From positions 496,001-560,000 of the forward strand of contig NZ_FNYJ01000001.1 in assembly GCF_900108875.1 (NCBI RefSeq): a stretch of DNA of 64,000 nt, written 5' to 3'. This DNA is from Pseudomonas sp. NFR16 (lineage in GTDB: Bacteria > Pseudomonadota > Gammaproteobacteria > Pseudomonadales > Pseudomonadaceae). This document shows positions 25,442 through 33,641 of the stretch, piece after piece. The notes below the pieces were generated by a model. The model made no database searches, was not told the origin of the DNA, and saw nothing but the letters and a program-made list of their open reading frames with translations. The position numbers were made by a program, and so were the translations under genes. How positions within the stretch are numbered: the first letter of the stretch is position 1; every line of letters starts with the position of its first letter.

Positions 25442-26845
25442 TCAGCCGTTCTTGTTTAACACAGGTTGCGCCTCGGAGCGGCCCGATTTGAGCAACTCGG
25501 CGATGGCCATGGTCAGCAGTGGCGCGAACAGGGCGAAGTACGAACTGTCGATGCCGTAAGGGTTGCCGGCCAGGAACCAGCCGATCGTAGAGATCACCGA
25601 GAGGATCACACCCGCCAGTGCGCCGCCTCCGGTGCCGAACTTTGGCGCGTAGAAGCACATCAGCACGATCACCGCGAGGGTGGCGCGCAAGGCTTTGCCG
25701 AGGAAAGCGATCAGCAGGATCTTGTCGGCGTACAGCGCCAGGATCAGGGGCAGGAAGCCGATCACAACGATCGCCAGGCGAATGAAAATCACCGATTTCC
25801 GATCGCTCTTTTCCTTGTTGAAGAAGGGGTCGTAGAAGTCTTTCATCGCCAAAGTGGCAGACGCGAGGGTGTTGGCCGAAATGCCGCCGAACAGCGCGCC
25901 GGCCAGGCCGATGACCACAAGGCTCGCCGAGAAGGTCGGCATGTGGGCGATCAGGGCAGGGAAGGCGTCAATGGATTTGATTCCCGGATACAGGTAGGCG
26001 CTGCACATGCCGATGCCAGCGGCCATGATGCCAAATGGAATCATCAGCGAGGACACATAGAAGCAGGCGCGCTTGGCGGTTTTCTCGTCTTTGGTGCTGA
26101 CCAGCGCCTGAATCACGTATTGGGTCGCGAAGATCGAGCCGACACCGCCGATCATCCACGCGAAGATCTGGCCCCAGCCCACGCCTGTGAAGTCAAACAT
26201 GGTTGCCGGAAGCTTCGCTTGCAGCGCACCGATGCCGCCGCTGGCGTTGAGCGCGAAAGCGAGGGCCAGGACGATGCCGATGTACTTGATCACCGCGTGC
26301 ACGAAATTGGTGTAGACCACCGAGCGCATGCCGCCGACGCTGACGTAAAAGACCGTGATGACGCCGACCAGCAGGATCGCCAGGGTTTTGTCGATATTGA
26401 GCACGGCTGCAAGGACCGCGCCGCCGCTGGCGTACAAGGCCACCGACACAATACTCAGCGCGCAGATGGTGAGGACCGATGCGGCGTAGCGTGTGCCTTG
26501 GCCGTAGTTCTGCGCCAGGATCCCGGAGATGGTGTTGAGGCCAGTGTCGCGGTATTTCTTGGCCAGCACCAAAGCGAGCAACAGGAAGCCCAACGACAGC
26601 GCCACCAGGTTCCAGGCCGCCGAGATTCCGGCTTCGAAACCTTTCTGCGCGGTGCCGATGCTGACCGAGCTGCCGATGAACTCCGACAGCAGCAGGGCGC
26701 CGATCAGAAAGGGAGGAAAACTGCGTCCGCCGCCGGTGAAGCCATCGCTGCTTTTAGCGTGTTTGCGCACGCTGTAGCCGATGTAGGACATGACGATGAA
26801 GTAGCCGGCGGTCAGGCAAAGGATGATTGTTATTCTTGGGTCCAT
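25442..26845 (-). CDS. Sodium:solute symporter (SSS family)
   Basis: Inner-membrane Na+-coupled symporter of 467 aa with about 13 hydrophobic helices and a LeuT-type fold signature. The conserved N-terminal sodium-site region reads LLLSEFIGSSVSIGTAQ (about 52-68). The substrate is probably a small carboxylic acid, judged by the hydroxyacid dehydrogenase gene behind it; this is inference. GGAGAG precedes ATG 26845. First gene of its operon, with a long 587-bp regulatory region upstream. Confidence 0.92.
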   Translation of the reverse strand: MDPRITIILCLTAGYFIVMSYIGYSVRKHAKSSDGFTGGGRSFPPFLIGALLLSEFIGSSVSIGTAQKGFEAGISAAWNLVALSLGFLLLALVLAKKYRDTGLNTISGILAQNYGQGTRYAASVLTICALSIVSVALYASGGAVLAAVLNIDKTLAILLVGVITVFYVSVGGMRSVVYTNFVHAVIKYIGIVLALAFALNASGGIGALQAKLPATMFDFTGVGWGQIFAWMIGGVGSIFATQYVIQALVSTKDEKTAKRACFYVSSLMIPFGIMAAGIGMCSAYLYPGIKSIDAFPALIAHMPTFSASLVVIGLAGALFGGISANTLASATLAMKDFYDPFFNKEKSDRKSVIFIRLAIVVIGFLPLILALYADKILLIAFLGKALRATLAVIVLMCFYAPKFGTGGGALAGVILSVISTIGWFLAGNPYGIDSSYFALFAPLLTMAIAELLKSGRSEAQPVLNKNG

Positions 26846-27432
26846 GGTCTCTCCGTCCCCTGATGGCAGGGTGCGTGGAATGGTGGCGCGAGCGCGAAGG
26901 CCCGAGCGTGGGACTGAGTTGTCAGACGACGTTTGAAATCAGACAGCGGCGAGGCATGGGCATGGGCTGCCAGGCATCACAATCTTGTCGTGCGAAGGCG
27001 TCTTAAAGCGGCTGGAAAATCGGGAGGGGTTGATGCAAAGGCATGTACAGCGCGGGGGAGTGTGTGTCTTTTCATTTTTATTAGAGGCTCGTGATGAATG
27101 TTGAAAGGCAACTCAATACGAAGCATTTGTTATACGTCATCGTACAACGTCACGCAATCGTACTCTTTCAGGAGGACGAATCAAGGGCCGCTGATCGTGA
27201 TCGAAGGTGCCACGGCTGCGCTGCACAGGAATCAGGGCGACGCTGTTGAAGCCGTTCGTTCCGAGGTTGGAGGCAGTCAGCCTCGCTGCAGAACGGAAGA
27301 GGCGGTCCGTTTCCAGGCTGCTTGGGCTGTCAGGGCTTAACAGACTCAGCGCTCGACTGAGCCGCAAATGAGTCACTTATCGCGCCACGCTGTCCATATC
27401 CCGCCACCCACTTGAGCGAACAGCGAGGACTC
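26846..27432. other. Divergent intergenic region, 587 bp
   Basis: Between the SSS gene (minus) and the DUF1615 lipoprotein gene (plus). Overlapping short frames at 27098-27340 (+) and 27137-27376 (-) have no family resemblance or good start signals, so I do not call them. The region is A/T-rich at 27060-27175 and contains the inverted repeat listed separately. A leftover of a regulator gene is possible but not visible. Confidence 0.5.
27129..27148. promoter_or_regulatory. Operator-like inverted repeat
   Basis: GTTATACG-TCAT-CGTACAAC, 7 of 8 positions symmetric, followed by a partial direct repeat (ATCGTAC at 27139-27145 and again at about 27156-27162). The symmetry and the G-T-ry-AC pattern resemble sites for GntR-type regulators. 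The regulator is not encoded next to it. It lies about 285 bases upstream of the SSS gene and a similar distance from the DUF1615 gene. Confidence 0.35.
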
Positions 27433-28554
27433 ATGCCCGCGAAAGGATTCTTCCGACACATTCCCGCCGCGAGCAGCCTGATCATGGTCACGCTGCTGGC
27501 GGGTTGCAGCTCGCGGCCCGATCAAGCGCCGCCGCCGGCGCCCGAGGTGGTGCGCAGCGAGATCGTCCGGTTATTGCCTGCCAGCGTGCCCGACCGCCAG
27601 GGCTGGGCCACCGATATCTATCGCGCGTTCGAAGCGCAGAACATCGACCCCACCGTCGAAAACCTGTGTTCGGTGCTGGCCGTGACCGAACAGGAATCCA
27701 ACTTTCAGGTCGACCCTGCGGTACCTGGCATGGGCAAGATCGCGCAGGACGAAATCGATCGCCGGGCGAGCAAGCTGCACATTCCCAACCTGATTGTGCG
27801 CAGTGCGCTGGACATTCGCTCGTCCACTGGCAAGACCTACAACCAGCGTCTGGCGGCGGCCCGTACCGAAAAAGACCTGAGCATGATCTTCGACGATTTC
27901 ATCGGGCTGGTGCCGTTGGGCCGTACGTTGTTCGGCAACCTCAATCCGGTGCACACCGCAGGGCCGATGCAGGTCAGCATCGAATTCGCCGAGCATCAGG
28001 CACAGGATTACCCGTACCCCGTCGAAAGCTCGATCCGCCATGAAGTGTTCAGCCGTCGCGGCGGCATGTACTTCGGGATCGCCCATTTGCTGGGCTACCC
28101 GGTGAGTTACGACAAACCGCTTTATCGCTTCGCCGACTTCAATGCCGGCTGGTACGCCAGCCGCAACGCTGCCTTTCAAAGCGCAGTGGCACGGCTTTCG
28201 GGCAAGCGTCTGGCGCTGGACGGCGACCTGATCAGCTACGGCTTCACCCCGTCGCTGGGGCAAACGGAACTGGCGGTGCGCAGCCTTCATGAACAGTTGA
28301 ACATGCGCAATCCGACCATTCGCAGCCAGTTGGAGAAGGGTGAAACCTTGGAGTTCGAGGAGACCGATCTGTACCGAAAGGTCTTCGCGCTGGCCGACAA
28401 GGCTGCAGGCAAGCCGCTGCCGCGGGCGATCCTGCCGGGGATCGTGCTTGAAAGCCCGAAAATCACCCGCAAGCTGACCACCGCTTGGTTCGCCCAGCGT
28501 GTTGACGAGCGTCGGGTGCGCTGCATGGGGCGCGCATCCGGAAGGCTCAAATAG
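27433..28554 (+). CDS. DUF1615 lipoprotein, possible lytic transglycosylase-like
   Basis: Predicted lipoprotein of 373 aa: signal peptide with lipobox LLAGC, then a Pro/Ala-rich spacer. DUF1615 has no assigned function, but the segment VTEQESNFQVDP and the later GPMQVS resemble the ES-x-F and G-x-MQ motifs of SLT lytic transglycosylases, so a peptidoglycan role is plausible. ATG 27433 is used because GAGGA precedes it and the lipobox then falls near residue 27; the frame from TTG/GTG 27412 is longer but badly placed. Confidence 0.85.
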   Translation: MPAKGFFRHIPAASSLIMVTLLAGCSSRPDQAPPPAPEVVRSEIVRLLPASVPDRQGWATDIYRAFEAQNIDPTVENLCSVLAVTEQESNFQVDPAVPGMGKIAQDEIDRRASKLHIPNLIVRSALDIRSSTGKTYNQRLAAARTEKDLSMIFDDFIGLVPLGRTLFGNLNPVHTAGPMQVSIEFAEHQAQDYPYPVESSIRHEVFSRRGGMYFGIAHLLGYPVSYDKPLYRFADFNAGWYASRNAAFQSAVARLSGKRLALDGDLISYGFTPSLGQTELAVRSLHEQLNMRNPTIRSQLEKGETLEFEETDLYRKVFALADKAAGKPLPRAILPGIVLESPKITRKLTTAWFAQRVDERRVRCMGRASGRLK

Positions 28555-28656
28555 ATGAAGCCGGACGCCGTCCGTCCATTTTTCCGCACGCCTTCGCCTT
28601 AAGTGCCTCAAAGCTGCAACGCCCGGATTTTCCGGGTTCGTCCCGAGGAGGTGTTT

Positions 28657-28881
28657 ATGCCAGTCGATCCTGCCATGCCCGTGGATGTTCCACCGGTTAC
28701 GCCATCGTCCCCTGCCGAAGCCGATCTGGATCCGGATGCGCTTGAAGACGAGGATTACCGCGAAGAACTCAGGGAGCATGAACAGCACAAGGACCAGCGA
28801 CCTGATGACTGGAACGAGCCGCCGTCGGCACAGGCGCCCAAGCCAGACCAGCCGACACCGCTGTCGGACGATCTGCGTTGA
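28657..28881 (+). CDS. Small acidic hypothetical protein, 74 aa
   Basis: Highly charged and Pro/Asp/Glu-rich (DLDPDALEDEDYREELREHEQ), probably disordered; no family I can name. ATG 28657 is preceded by a very strong GAGGAGG 6 bases upstream, which supports expression. In pseudomonads such short acidic proteins are common and uncharacterised. It lies about 100 bases downstream of the DUF1615 gene and may be co-transcribed. Confidence 0.7.
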   Translation: MPVDPAMPVDVPPVTPSSPAEADLDPDALEDEDYREELREHEQHKDQRPDDWNEPPSAQAPKPDQPTPLSDDLR

Positions 28882-28957
28882 TTTCACCGTTTCTGCGCCG
28901 GGCCGGAAATGAGATCCGGTCCGGCGCTGCTTATCTAACGCTCAGGAGCCTCAGGTT

Positions 28958-29512
28958 TTGATTGGTGATTCCCCCGCATCCAATATCATCACGAGCAGTA
29001 CCCCTGTTTCCGACAGCCAGACCGCTGACGCGCTTTTGTTTGGCTCGCCAAAAGATCGCCTGGATTTCTATCGAAAGGAAATCCAGTACGAAACCGCGAT
29101 CCTCTCCAATCGCACCAACGCCTATCTGTCAGCTCAATCGTTTCTGGTCATTGCCTTCGCGTCATCGATGGCAAACCTGAATCCCGAGTGGGGCAAGCTG
29201 TTCACGCTGGTGGTCCCGCCGTTTCTGACGTTGCTTGGGCTGATCAGCTCGATGCATGCCTGGCCCGGTATCCGCGCGGCGTACGAGATCATCGATCATT
29301 GGCACTTCAAGCAGAGCCAATTGCTGCGCAGCCAGCCGGCAATGGGGTTGGCCTATGACGATTCACCGTTGTTTTCGGAGCACGAGTCAAGCGAGAAAGG
29401 CTATCGCAAGTCGCTGCTGTTCTCTATGCGCACGCCCTGGCTGTTCAGTGCGTTCTGGTTTCTGCTTGGCGCGTTTTCGATCTACGCCCAGGTCACAGAC
29501 AGTCTTTTGTGA
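28958..29512 (+). CDS. Hypothetical membrane protein, 184 aa
   Basis: Start is TTG 28958 with AGGAG about 10 bases upstream; no ATG is available before the conserved part. Hydrophobic segments lie near residues 63-78, 85-100 and 160-180, with a central soluble stretch containing YEIIDHWHFKQSQ, so it is probably an inner-membrane protein with both ends in the cytoplasm. I do not recognise a family. It follows the 74-aa gene by 76 bases. Confidence 0.7.
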   Translation: MIGDSPASNIITSSTPVSDSQTADALLFGSPKDRLDFYRKEIQYETAILSNRTNAYLSAQSFLVIAFASSMANLNPEWGKLFTLVVPPFLTLLGLISSMHAWPGIRAAYEIIDHWHFKQSQLLRSQPAMGLAYDDSPLFSEHESSEKGYRKSLLFSMRTPWLFSAFWFLLGAFSIYAQVTDSLL

Positions 29513-29627
29513 CGCAGCGCACAGCGTGATCGCCTGGGCGTCCCGACATCTCACCGCCCACCTTCACTCAGCCATCGGCCTGCGCACTTTGACGGTCCGC
29601 CGACTTCGATCACAAGGAGGGGATTCG

Positions 29628-29905
29628 ATGCTGCTCACCCCAGAGCTGCGCAGGACGCTGGAGAGCAATTTCTGCCGCTGGCCTGTGAGTGAACGGTCAA
29701 GCCCAACGGGAAGCCGATGCTGAAAATCTTCGACCGTAGCACCGGGCCTGTCGCGGTGCCGGTCGACGATCAGTCCATCGCGGACTTGACGACCGTGCGC
29801 ACCGTCGCTGAACTGATTGCGCAATTGCATTGCATCGGTGCCTTTTTCGATGTCGCTCGGATCTCCGACTATAGTTCCCGCGAACACCTCGCGCCCTCAC
29901 AGTGA
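29628..29905 (+). pseudogene. Broken DUF1652-family gene
   Basis: A strong GGAGGGG precedes ATG 29628, which begins MLLTPELRRTLESN in frame; family members continue FLPLxCxCT. Here those residues appear in the -1 frame (FLPLACE from base 29669), consistent with loss of one T in AATTTCTG, and the Cys codon after ACE is a TGA (29690-29692). Downstream the same frame continues in DUF1652 style (TVKPNGKPMLKIFDRSTG) to 29905. With both a frameshift and a nonsense change, the gene is probably dead; a 62-aa fragment could still start at ATG 29717. Family assignment is from memory of short Pseudomonas proteins. Confidence 0.65.
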
Positions 29906-30149
29906 CGACGGCCTGAAATTGTTCCGTTGATCGGGAGGAATAATGGAACCATTCCCGTCGGGTGATGTTACCTTGACACCAAGTCGGCGACCGCGTATTT
30001 CGTCACGCCTGTTCGCGCCCGCGAAAATGCTTTGCATTTAATGGTTTAGAACCCCGATCTGGACGCATCCGGATCGACTTCCCCGTACTTTCGTAGGTCC
30101 GCTGTTGTCGATCAGAGCCATCGACGCGCAATCATCTGGAGCCAACCTC

Positions 30150-31001
30150 ATGGCAGCACTGCAACAAACCACCGTGGACTCTCTCAAACGTTCCGAGTCG
30201 CAATTGGCCTCTCACTGGCAAGCGGACCTGGAAGCGAGCGGTGCAACGCGCAATCTTAAAGCGGACGACATTCGTCAGCAGACAACCGAATTCTTGCGAT
30301 TGCTTATTTCAGTTCTGGAAAAACGCAGCACGCATAACATCACCACCGCCGAATGGGATGAAATCCGTCAGTTCCTCGAAAAGCTTTCGCAGCAGCGCGC
30401 CATCGCGGGTCAGGACTCCCAGCAGACCGCGAGTTTCATCTTTGCCCTCAAAGGTCCGGTATTCGCTCAGTTGCAGGCGCAATACGCCGACCAGCCTGCG
30501 TTGCTCGCCGAGCAGCTGTGGGAAATCTCGCAACTGCTGGACGTGCTCGGCATGCACACCATCCGCACGTACCAGAAATCCCGCGAAGCGGTGATCAAGC
30601 GCCAGCAGGAAGAGCTGCTGGAGCTGTCCACGCCGGTGGTGAAGCTGTGGGAAGGCGTGCTGGCGCTGCCGATGATCGGCACCCTGGATTCCCAGCGCAC
30701 GCAGGTGGTGATGGAGTCGCTGTTGCAGCGCATCGTCGACACTGGCTCGGAAATCGCCATCATCGACATTACTGGCGTGCCAACCGTCGACACCCTGGTC
30801 GCTCAGCACCTGCTCAAGACCGTGACGGCGATTCGCCTGATGGGTGCCGATTGCATCATCAGCGGCGTGCGCCCACAGATCGCCCAGACCATCGTCCATC
30901 TGGGTCTGGATCTGCAAGGCGTGGTGACGAAAGCCAACCTGGCCGATGCGCTTGCACTGGCCTTGCGCCGTCTGGGCGTGACCGTCACCAAGGCGGTATG
31001 A
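30150..31001 (+). CDS. rsbR: RsbR-type stressosome scaffold (N-terminal RsbRD domain + STAS)
   Basis: Stressosome co-antagonist, 283 aa. The N-terminal half (about 10-140) is an all-helical RsbRD_N-type sensor domain, not globin or PAS; the C-terminal half is STAS. Alignment to B. subtilis RsbRA places the RsbT phosphorylation sites at S181 (GTLDS; Thr171 in RsbRA) and T215 (PTVDT; Thr205). ATG 30150 starts the conserved part, with TGGAG upstream; the TTG frame at 30105 is less likely. First gene of a long tight operon, 4 bases before rsbS. Confidence 0.9.
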   Translation: MAALQQTTVDSLKRSESQLASHWQADLEASGATRNLKADDIRQQTTEFLRLLISVLEKRSTHNITTAEWDEIRQFLEKLSQQRAIAGQDSQQTASFIFALKGPVFAQLQAQYADQPALLAEQLWEISQLLDVLGMHTIRTYQKSREAVIKRQQEELLELSTPVVKLWEGVLALPMIGTLDSQRTQVVMESLLQRIVDTGSEIAIIDITGVPTVDTLVAQHLLKTVTAIRLMGADCIISGVRPQIAQTIVHLGLDLQGVVTKANLADALALALRRLGVTVTKAV

Positions 31002-31005
31002 GCCA

Positions 31006-31368
31006 ATGGAGCGAATTCCTATTCTGCAGATGGGTGACTTTCTGCTGGTCACGATTCAGGTCGATATGCATGACCAGTTGGCGCTGACGCTGCAGGACGA
31101 CCTGTCCGAGCGCATCAGCCGGACTTCGGCACGCGGCGTGTTGATCGACATCTCCGCACTGGACATGGTCGACTCGTTCATCGGCCGCATGATCGGCATG
31201 ATTTCGGGCCTCTCCCGGATCATGGACGCCGAAACCGTGCTGGTCGGGATGCAGCCGGCGGTGGCAATCACCCTGGTCGAACTGGGCATGACGCTGCCGG
31301 GTGTCAGCACCGCGTTGAACGTCGAACGCGGCATGAAACTGCTGCGCGAGCGGGCCTGTTCCCAATGA
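31006..31368 (+). CDS. rsbS: RsbS-type STAS antagonist
   Basis: Single STAS-domain protein (120 aa) that with RsbR forms the stressosome core and holds the RsbT kinase. The phosphoacceptor Ser59 of B. subtilis corresponds to S57 here in DMVDSFIG, and the surrounding IDISALDMVDS and PAVAITLVELG motifs are strongly conserved. It sits 4 bases after rsbR, and its stop overlaps the rsbT start (ATGA, 31365), so the three are translated as one unit. Confidence 0.93.
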   Translation: MERIPILQMGDFLLVTIQVDMHDQLALTLQDDLSERISRTSARGVLIDISALDMVDSFIGRMIGMISGLSRIMDAETVLVGMQPAVAITLVELGMTLPGVSTALNVERGMKLLRERACSQ

Positions 31369-31769
31369 ACGTGCGCAGCAGCGGCACTCAGAGCATTCAG
31401 ATCGAACAGGACGTCGTGCTTGCCCGGCAAACGGCACGCAAGCTGGCGCAGGACTGTGGCATGCGCCTGATCGACCTGACCAAGCTGGTGACAGCGGTCA
31501 GCGAGCTGGCACGCAACACGATGGTCTACGGCGGCGGCGGTGACATGGACTGGCAGATCGTCGAGGAAGGCACGCGCACGGGTCTGCGCCTGACCTTTCG
31601 CGACGAAGGGCCCGGCATTCCCGACCTCAAGCTGGCCATGACCGATGGCTGGACGTCGGGCGGAGGGCTGGGCCTGGGGCTGACCGGCGCCAAGCGTCTG
31701 GTCGATGACTTTGAACTGGACACGGCGCCGGGCGAAGGCACTCGTGTGACGATCTGTAAATGGACTTGA
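31365..31769 (+). CDS. rsbT: RsbT-type serine/threonine switch kinase
   Basis: GHKL-fold kinase (134 aa) that phosphorylates RsbR and RsbS and, when released, activates a downstream partner (the RsbU phosphatase in Bacillus). ATP-site motifs: N box ELARNTMVYGGGG with N51, G1 box RDEGPGI with D80, and G2 box GGGLGLGL near 100-107. No RsbU gene is present here; the fused SpoIIE-type protein that follows, or the adjacent kinases, could be its target. It overlaps the next gene by 10 bases. Confidence 0.92.
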   Translation: MNVRSSGTQSIQIEQDVVLARQTARKLAQDCGMRLIDLTKLVTAVSELARNTMVYGGGGDMDWQIVEEGTRTGLRLTFRDEGPGIPDLKLAMTDGWTSGGGLGLGLTGAKRLVDDFELDTAPGEGTRVTICKWT

Positions 31770-32773
31770 ACCTGCACAGCAGCCTGACGCTTGTATTGCC
31801 GATTGAAGACAGCAGCCAGGTAGGACACGCACGGCGAACCGCGCAAAAACTGGCCGAGCAGCAGGGTTTCGATGCCACCGACGCCGGTCGCGTGGCATTG
31901 GTCGTCACCGAACTGGCCAGCAATATCCTCAAGCATGCCAGCAATGGCGAGCTGCACCTCCGGACGCTGCCGGGTTCAGCCCCGGGCGTTGAGGTCATTG
32001 CCATCGATCGGGGGCAGGGTTTCGATCTGCAGGACTGCCTGGCCGATGGCTTTTCTACCCGCGGCACGCAAGGTATCGGCCTGGGTTCGATCCTGCGTCA
32101 GGCGCAGGTGTTCGACGTGCACACCGACAGCCGCGGGACCGTCCTGCTGACCCGGTTCTATCCCCGCGCCGCGCGCTTCAATGACCTGCGTCTGGGCATC
32201 ACCCAGCATTCGTTGCACGACGATCCTGCCTGCGGAGATGTGTGGGAAGTCGCGATGGCGGGTCGGCGTGTCAGTGTGCTGATGATCGACGGCCTGGGTC
32301 ACGGCCCTGAAGCCGAAGATGCGGCAATGGCGGGCGCCAGGGCGTTCAACCGGGAGCCGTTCGCCGATCCCGGCGTGCTGCTCGACGACATTCACCATGA
32401 CATGCGCGGCAGCCGTGGTGGTGCCGTTGCACTGGCGCAGTTCGACGGTGAGGCAGACAGACTGCGCTTCATCGGCATTGGCAACATCGGCGCGACGCTG
32501 CTTGGCGAGGACCGCCCGCGCGGCCTGCCATCGCACCCGGGCATCGTCGGCCTGCAATACCGGAAGGTGGCTGCGGTGGACTATCCCCAGTGCGCGGGGC
32601 AGTTGTTGATCATGTACAGCGATGGCCTGCAATCGCGTTGGAATCTTCGCGACTATCCGGGTCTGATGTACCGACACCCCGCGATTATCGCAGCAGTGCT
32701 GCACCGCGATTATTGTCGGGGCAGGGATGATGTAACGGTATTGGTGATGGTTCTGGAGACGCTCGATGACTGA
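31760..32773 (+). CDS. RsbX-like phosphatase fused to a GHKL ATPase domain
   Basis: Protein of 337 aa with an RsbW/RsbT-like HATPase domain (about 15-135; N55 in TELASNILKHA, D83 in DRGQGFD) and a SpoIIE-type PP2C domain (about 145-335; metal Asp residues in GDVW, D160, and DGLGHG, D177). Bacillus RsbX, which dephosphorylates RsbR and RsbS to reset the stressosome, is only the phosphatase part. The added ATPase could be a second anti-sigma-like or regulatory switch. It overlaps both neighbouring genes. Confidence 0.88.
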   Translation: MDLNLHSSLTLVLPIEDSSQVGHARRTAQKLAEQQGFDATDAGRVALVVTELASNILKHASNGELHLRTLPGSAPGVEVIAIDRGQGFDLQDCLADGFSTRGTQGIGLGSILRQAQVFDVHTDSRGTVLLTRFYPRAARFNDLRLGITQHSLHDDPACGDVWEVAMAGRRVSVLMIDGLGHGPEAEDAAMAGARAFNREPFADPGVLLDDIHHDMRGSRGGAVALAQFDGEADRLRFIGIGNIGATLLGEDRPRGLPSHPGIVGLQYRKVAAVDYPQCAGQLLIMYSDGLQSRWNLRDYPGLMYRHPAIIAAVLHRDYCRGRDDVTVLVMVLETLDD

Positions 32774-33641
32774 CAACCCCGCCCGCAACGCTCCCGAAAC
32801 GTCGGCCGAGCTTTCACGGCTGCGTGCAGAGGCTGATGCGCTGCGCGCCGAACTGGATGAAACCAACCAGGGCGTTCTGGCCTTGTATGCCGAACTGGAC
32901 ATGCAGGCCGACCAGTTGCGCCAGGCCTCGGACCTGAAGAGCCGTTTCCTGTCTTACATGAGCCACGAGTTCCGCACGCCGCTGGGCTCGATCCTCAGCA
33001 TCGCCAGCCTGCTGTCGGATGAACTCGACGGCCCGTTGAGTCCTGAGCAGCACAAGCAGGTGTCGTTCGTCAGCACCGCGGCGCGCGAGTTGAGCGACAT
33101 GGTCGACGACCTGCTGGACCTGGCCAAGATCGAAGCCGGGCGGATCAGCATTTCGCCTGCCTGGTTCGACATGTTCGACCTGTTTTCGGCGTTGCGCGGC
33201 ATGTTCAGGCCCATCGTCGACACGTCCGCCGTGGACCTGATTTTCGAAGAGCCGGTCGGCCTGCCGAGGTTGTATACCGATGACAAAAAGCTCGCGCAGA
33301 TCCTGCGCAATTTTATTTCCAACTCCCTGAAGTTCACCCAGCGGGGTGAAGTCCGGGTGTCGGCGCGACTGGAAAATGAGCAGGCGATCAGATTCGCAGT
33401 GAGTGACACCGGCATCGGCATCCCGGAAGAACTGCACGGCGCGCTGTTCGAAGATTTTGTCCAGGTCGATTCGCCGCTGCAGAAACGCCTGCGCGGAACC
33501 GGACTGGGGCTGTCACTGTGCAAGCGCTTCGGCGAACTGTTGGGCGGCCGTGTGGGCGTCGAGAGTCAGCCTGGCGTCGGTTCGACATTCTACGTGGTCA
33601 TCCCGCTGGCGCTGGCTCAGGAGCACATTGATGAAAGCTGA
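32766..33641 (+). CDS. Soluble histidine kinase
   Basis: Cytoplasmic sensor kinase of 291 aa with no membrane segment. Residues 12-58 are a heptad-rich coiled coil (LRAEADALRAELDET), followed by HisKA with H67 in MSHEFRTPLGS and a HATPase domain with the N box NFISNSLKFT and G boxes DTGIG and GTGLGL. The coiled coil may take the signal from the stressosome proteins. It overlaps the phosphatase gene by 8 bases and the next gene by 11, so translation is coupled. Its cognate receiver is probably in the next protein. Confidence 0.92.
   Translation: MTDNPARNAPETSAELSRLRAEADALRAELDETNQGVLALYAELDMQADQLRQASDLKSRFLSYMSHEFRTPLGSILSIASLLSDELDGPLSPEQHKQVSFVSTAARELSDMVDDLLDLAKIEAGRISISPAWFDMFDLFSALRGMFRPIVDTSAVDLIFEEPVGLPRLYTDDKKLAQILRNFISNSLKFTQRGEVRVSARLENEQAIRFAVSDTGIGIPEELHGALFEDFVQVDSPLQKRLRGTGLGLSLCKRFGELLGGRVGVESQPGVGSTFYVVIPLALAQEHIDES

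Noticed and set aside
25466..26863. 465-aa plus-strand ORF opposite the SSS transporter
   Set aside because: His/Gln/Asp-rich mirror of a membrane protein, a typical shadow.
27098..27376. Short ORFs on both strands upstream of the DUF1615 gene
   Set aside because: Arg/Ser-rich, no ribosome binding site, no family.
29717..29905. 62-aa ORF as an independent gene
   Set aside because: It is the C-terminal part of the DUF1652 sequence that begins at 29628 in another frame; kept as part of the pseudogene.
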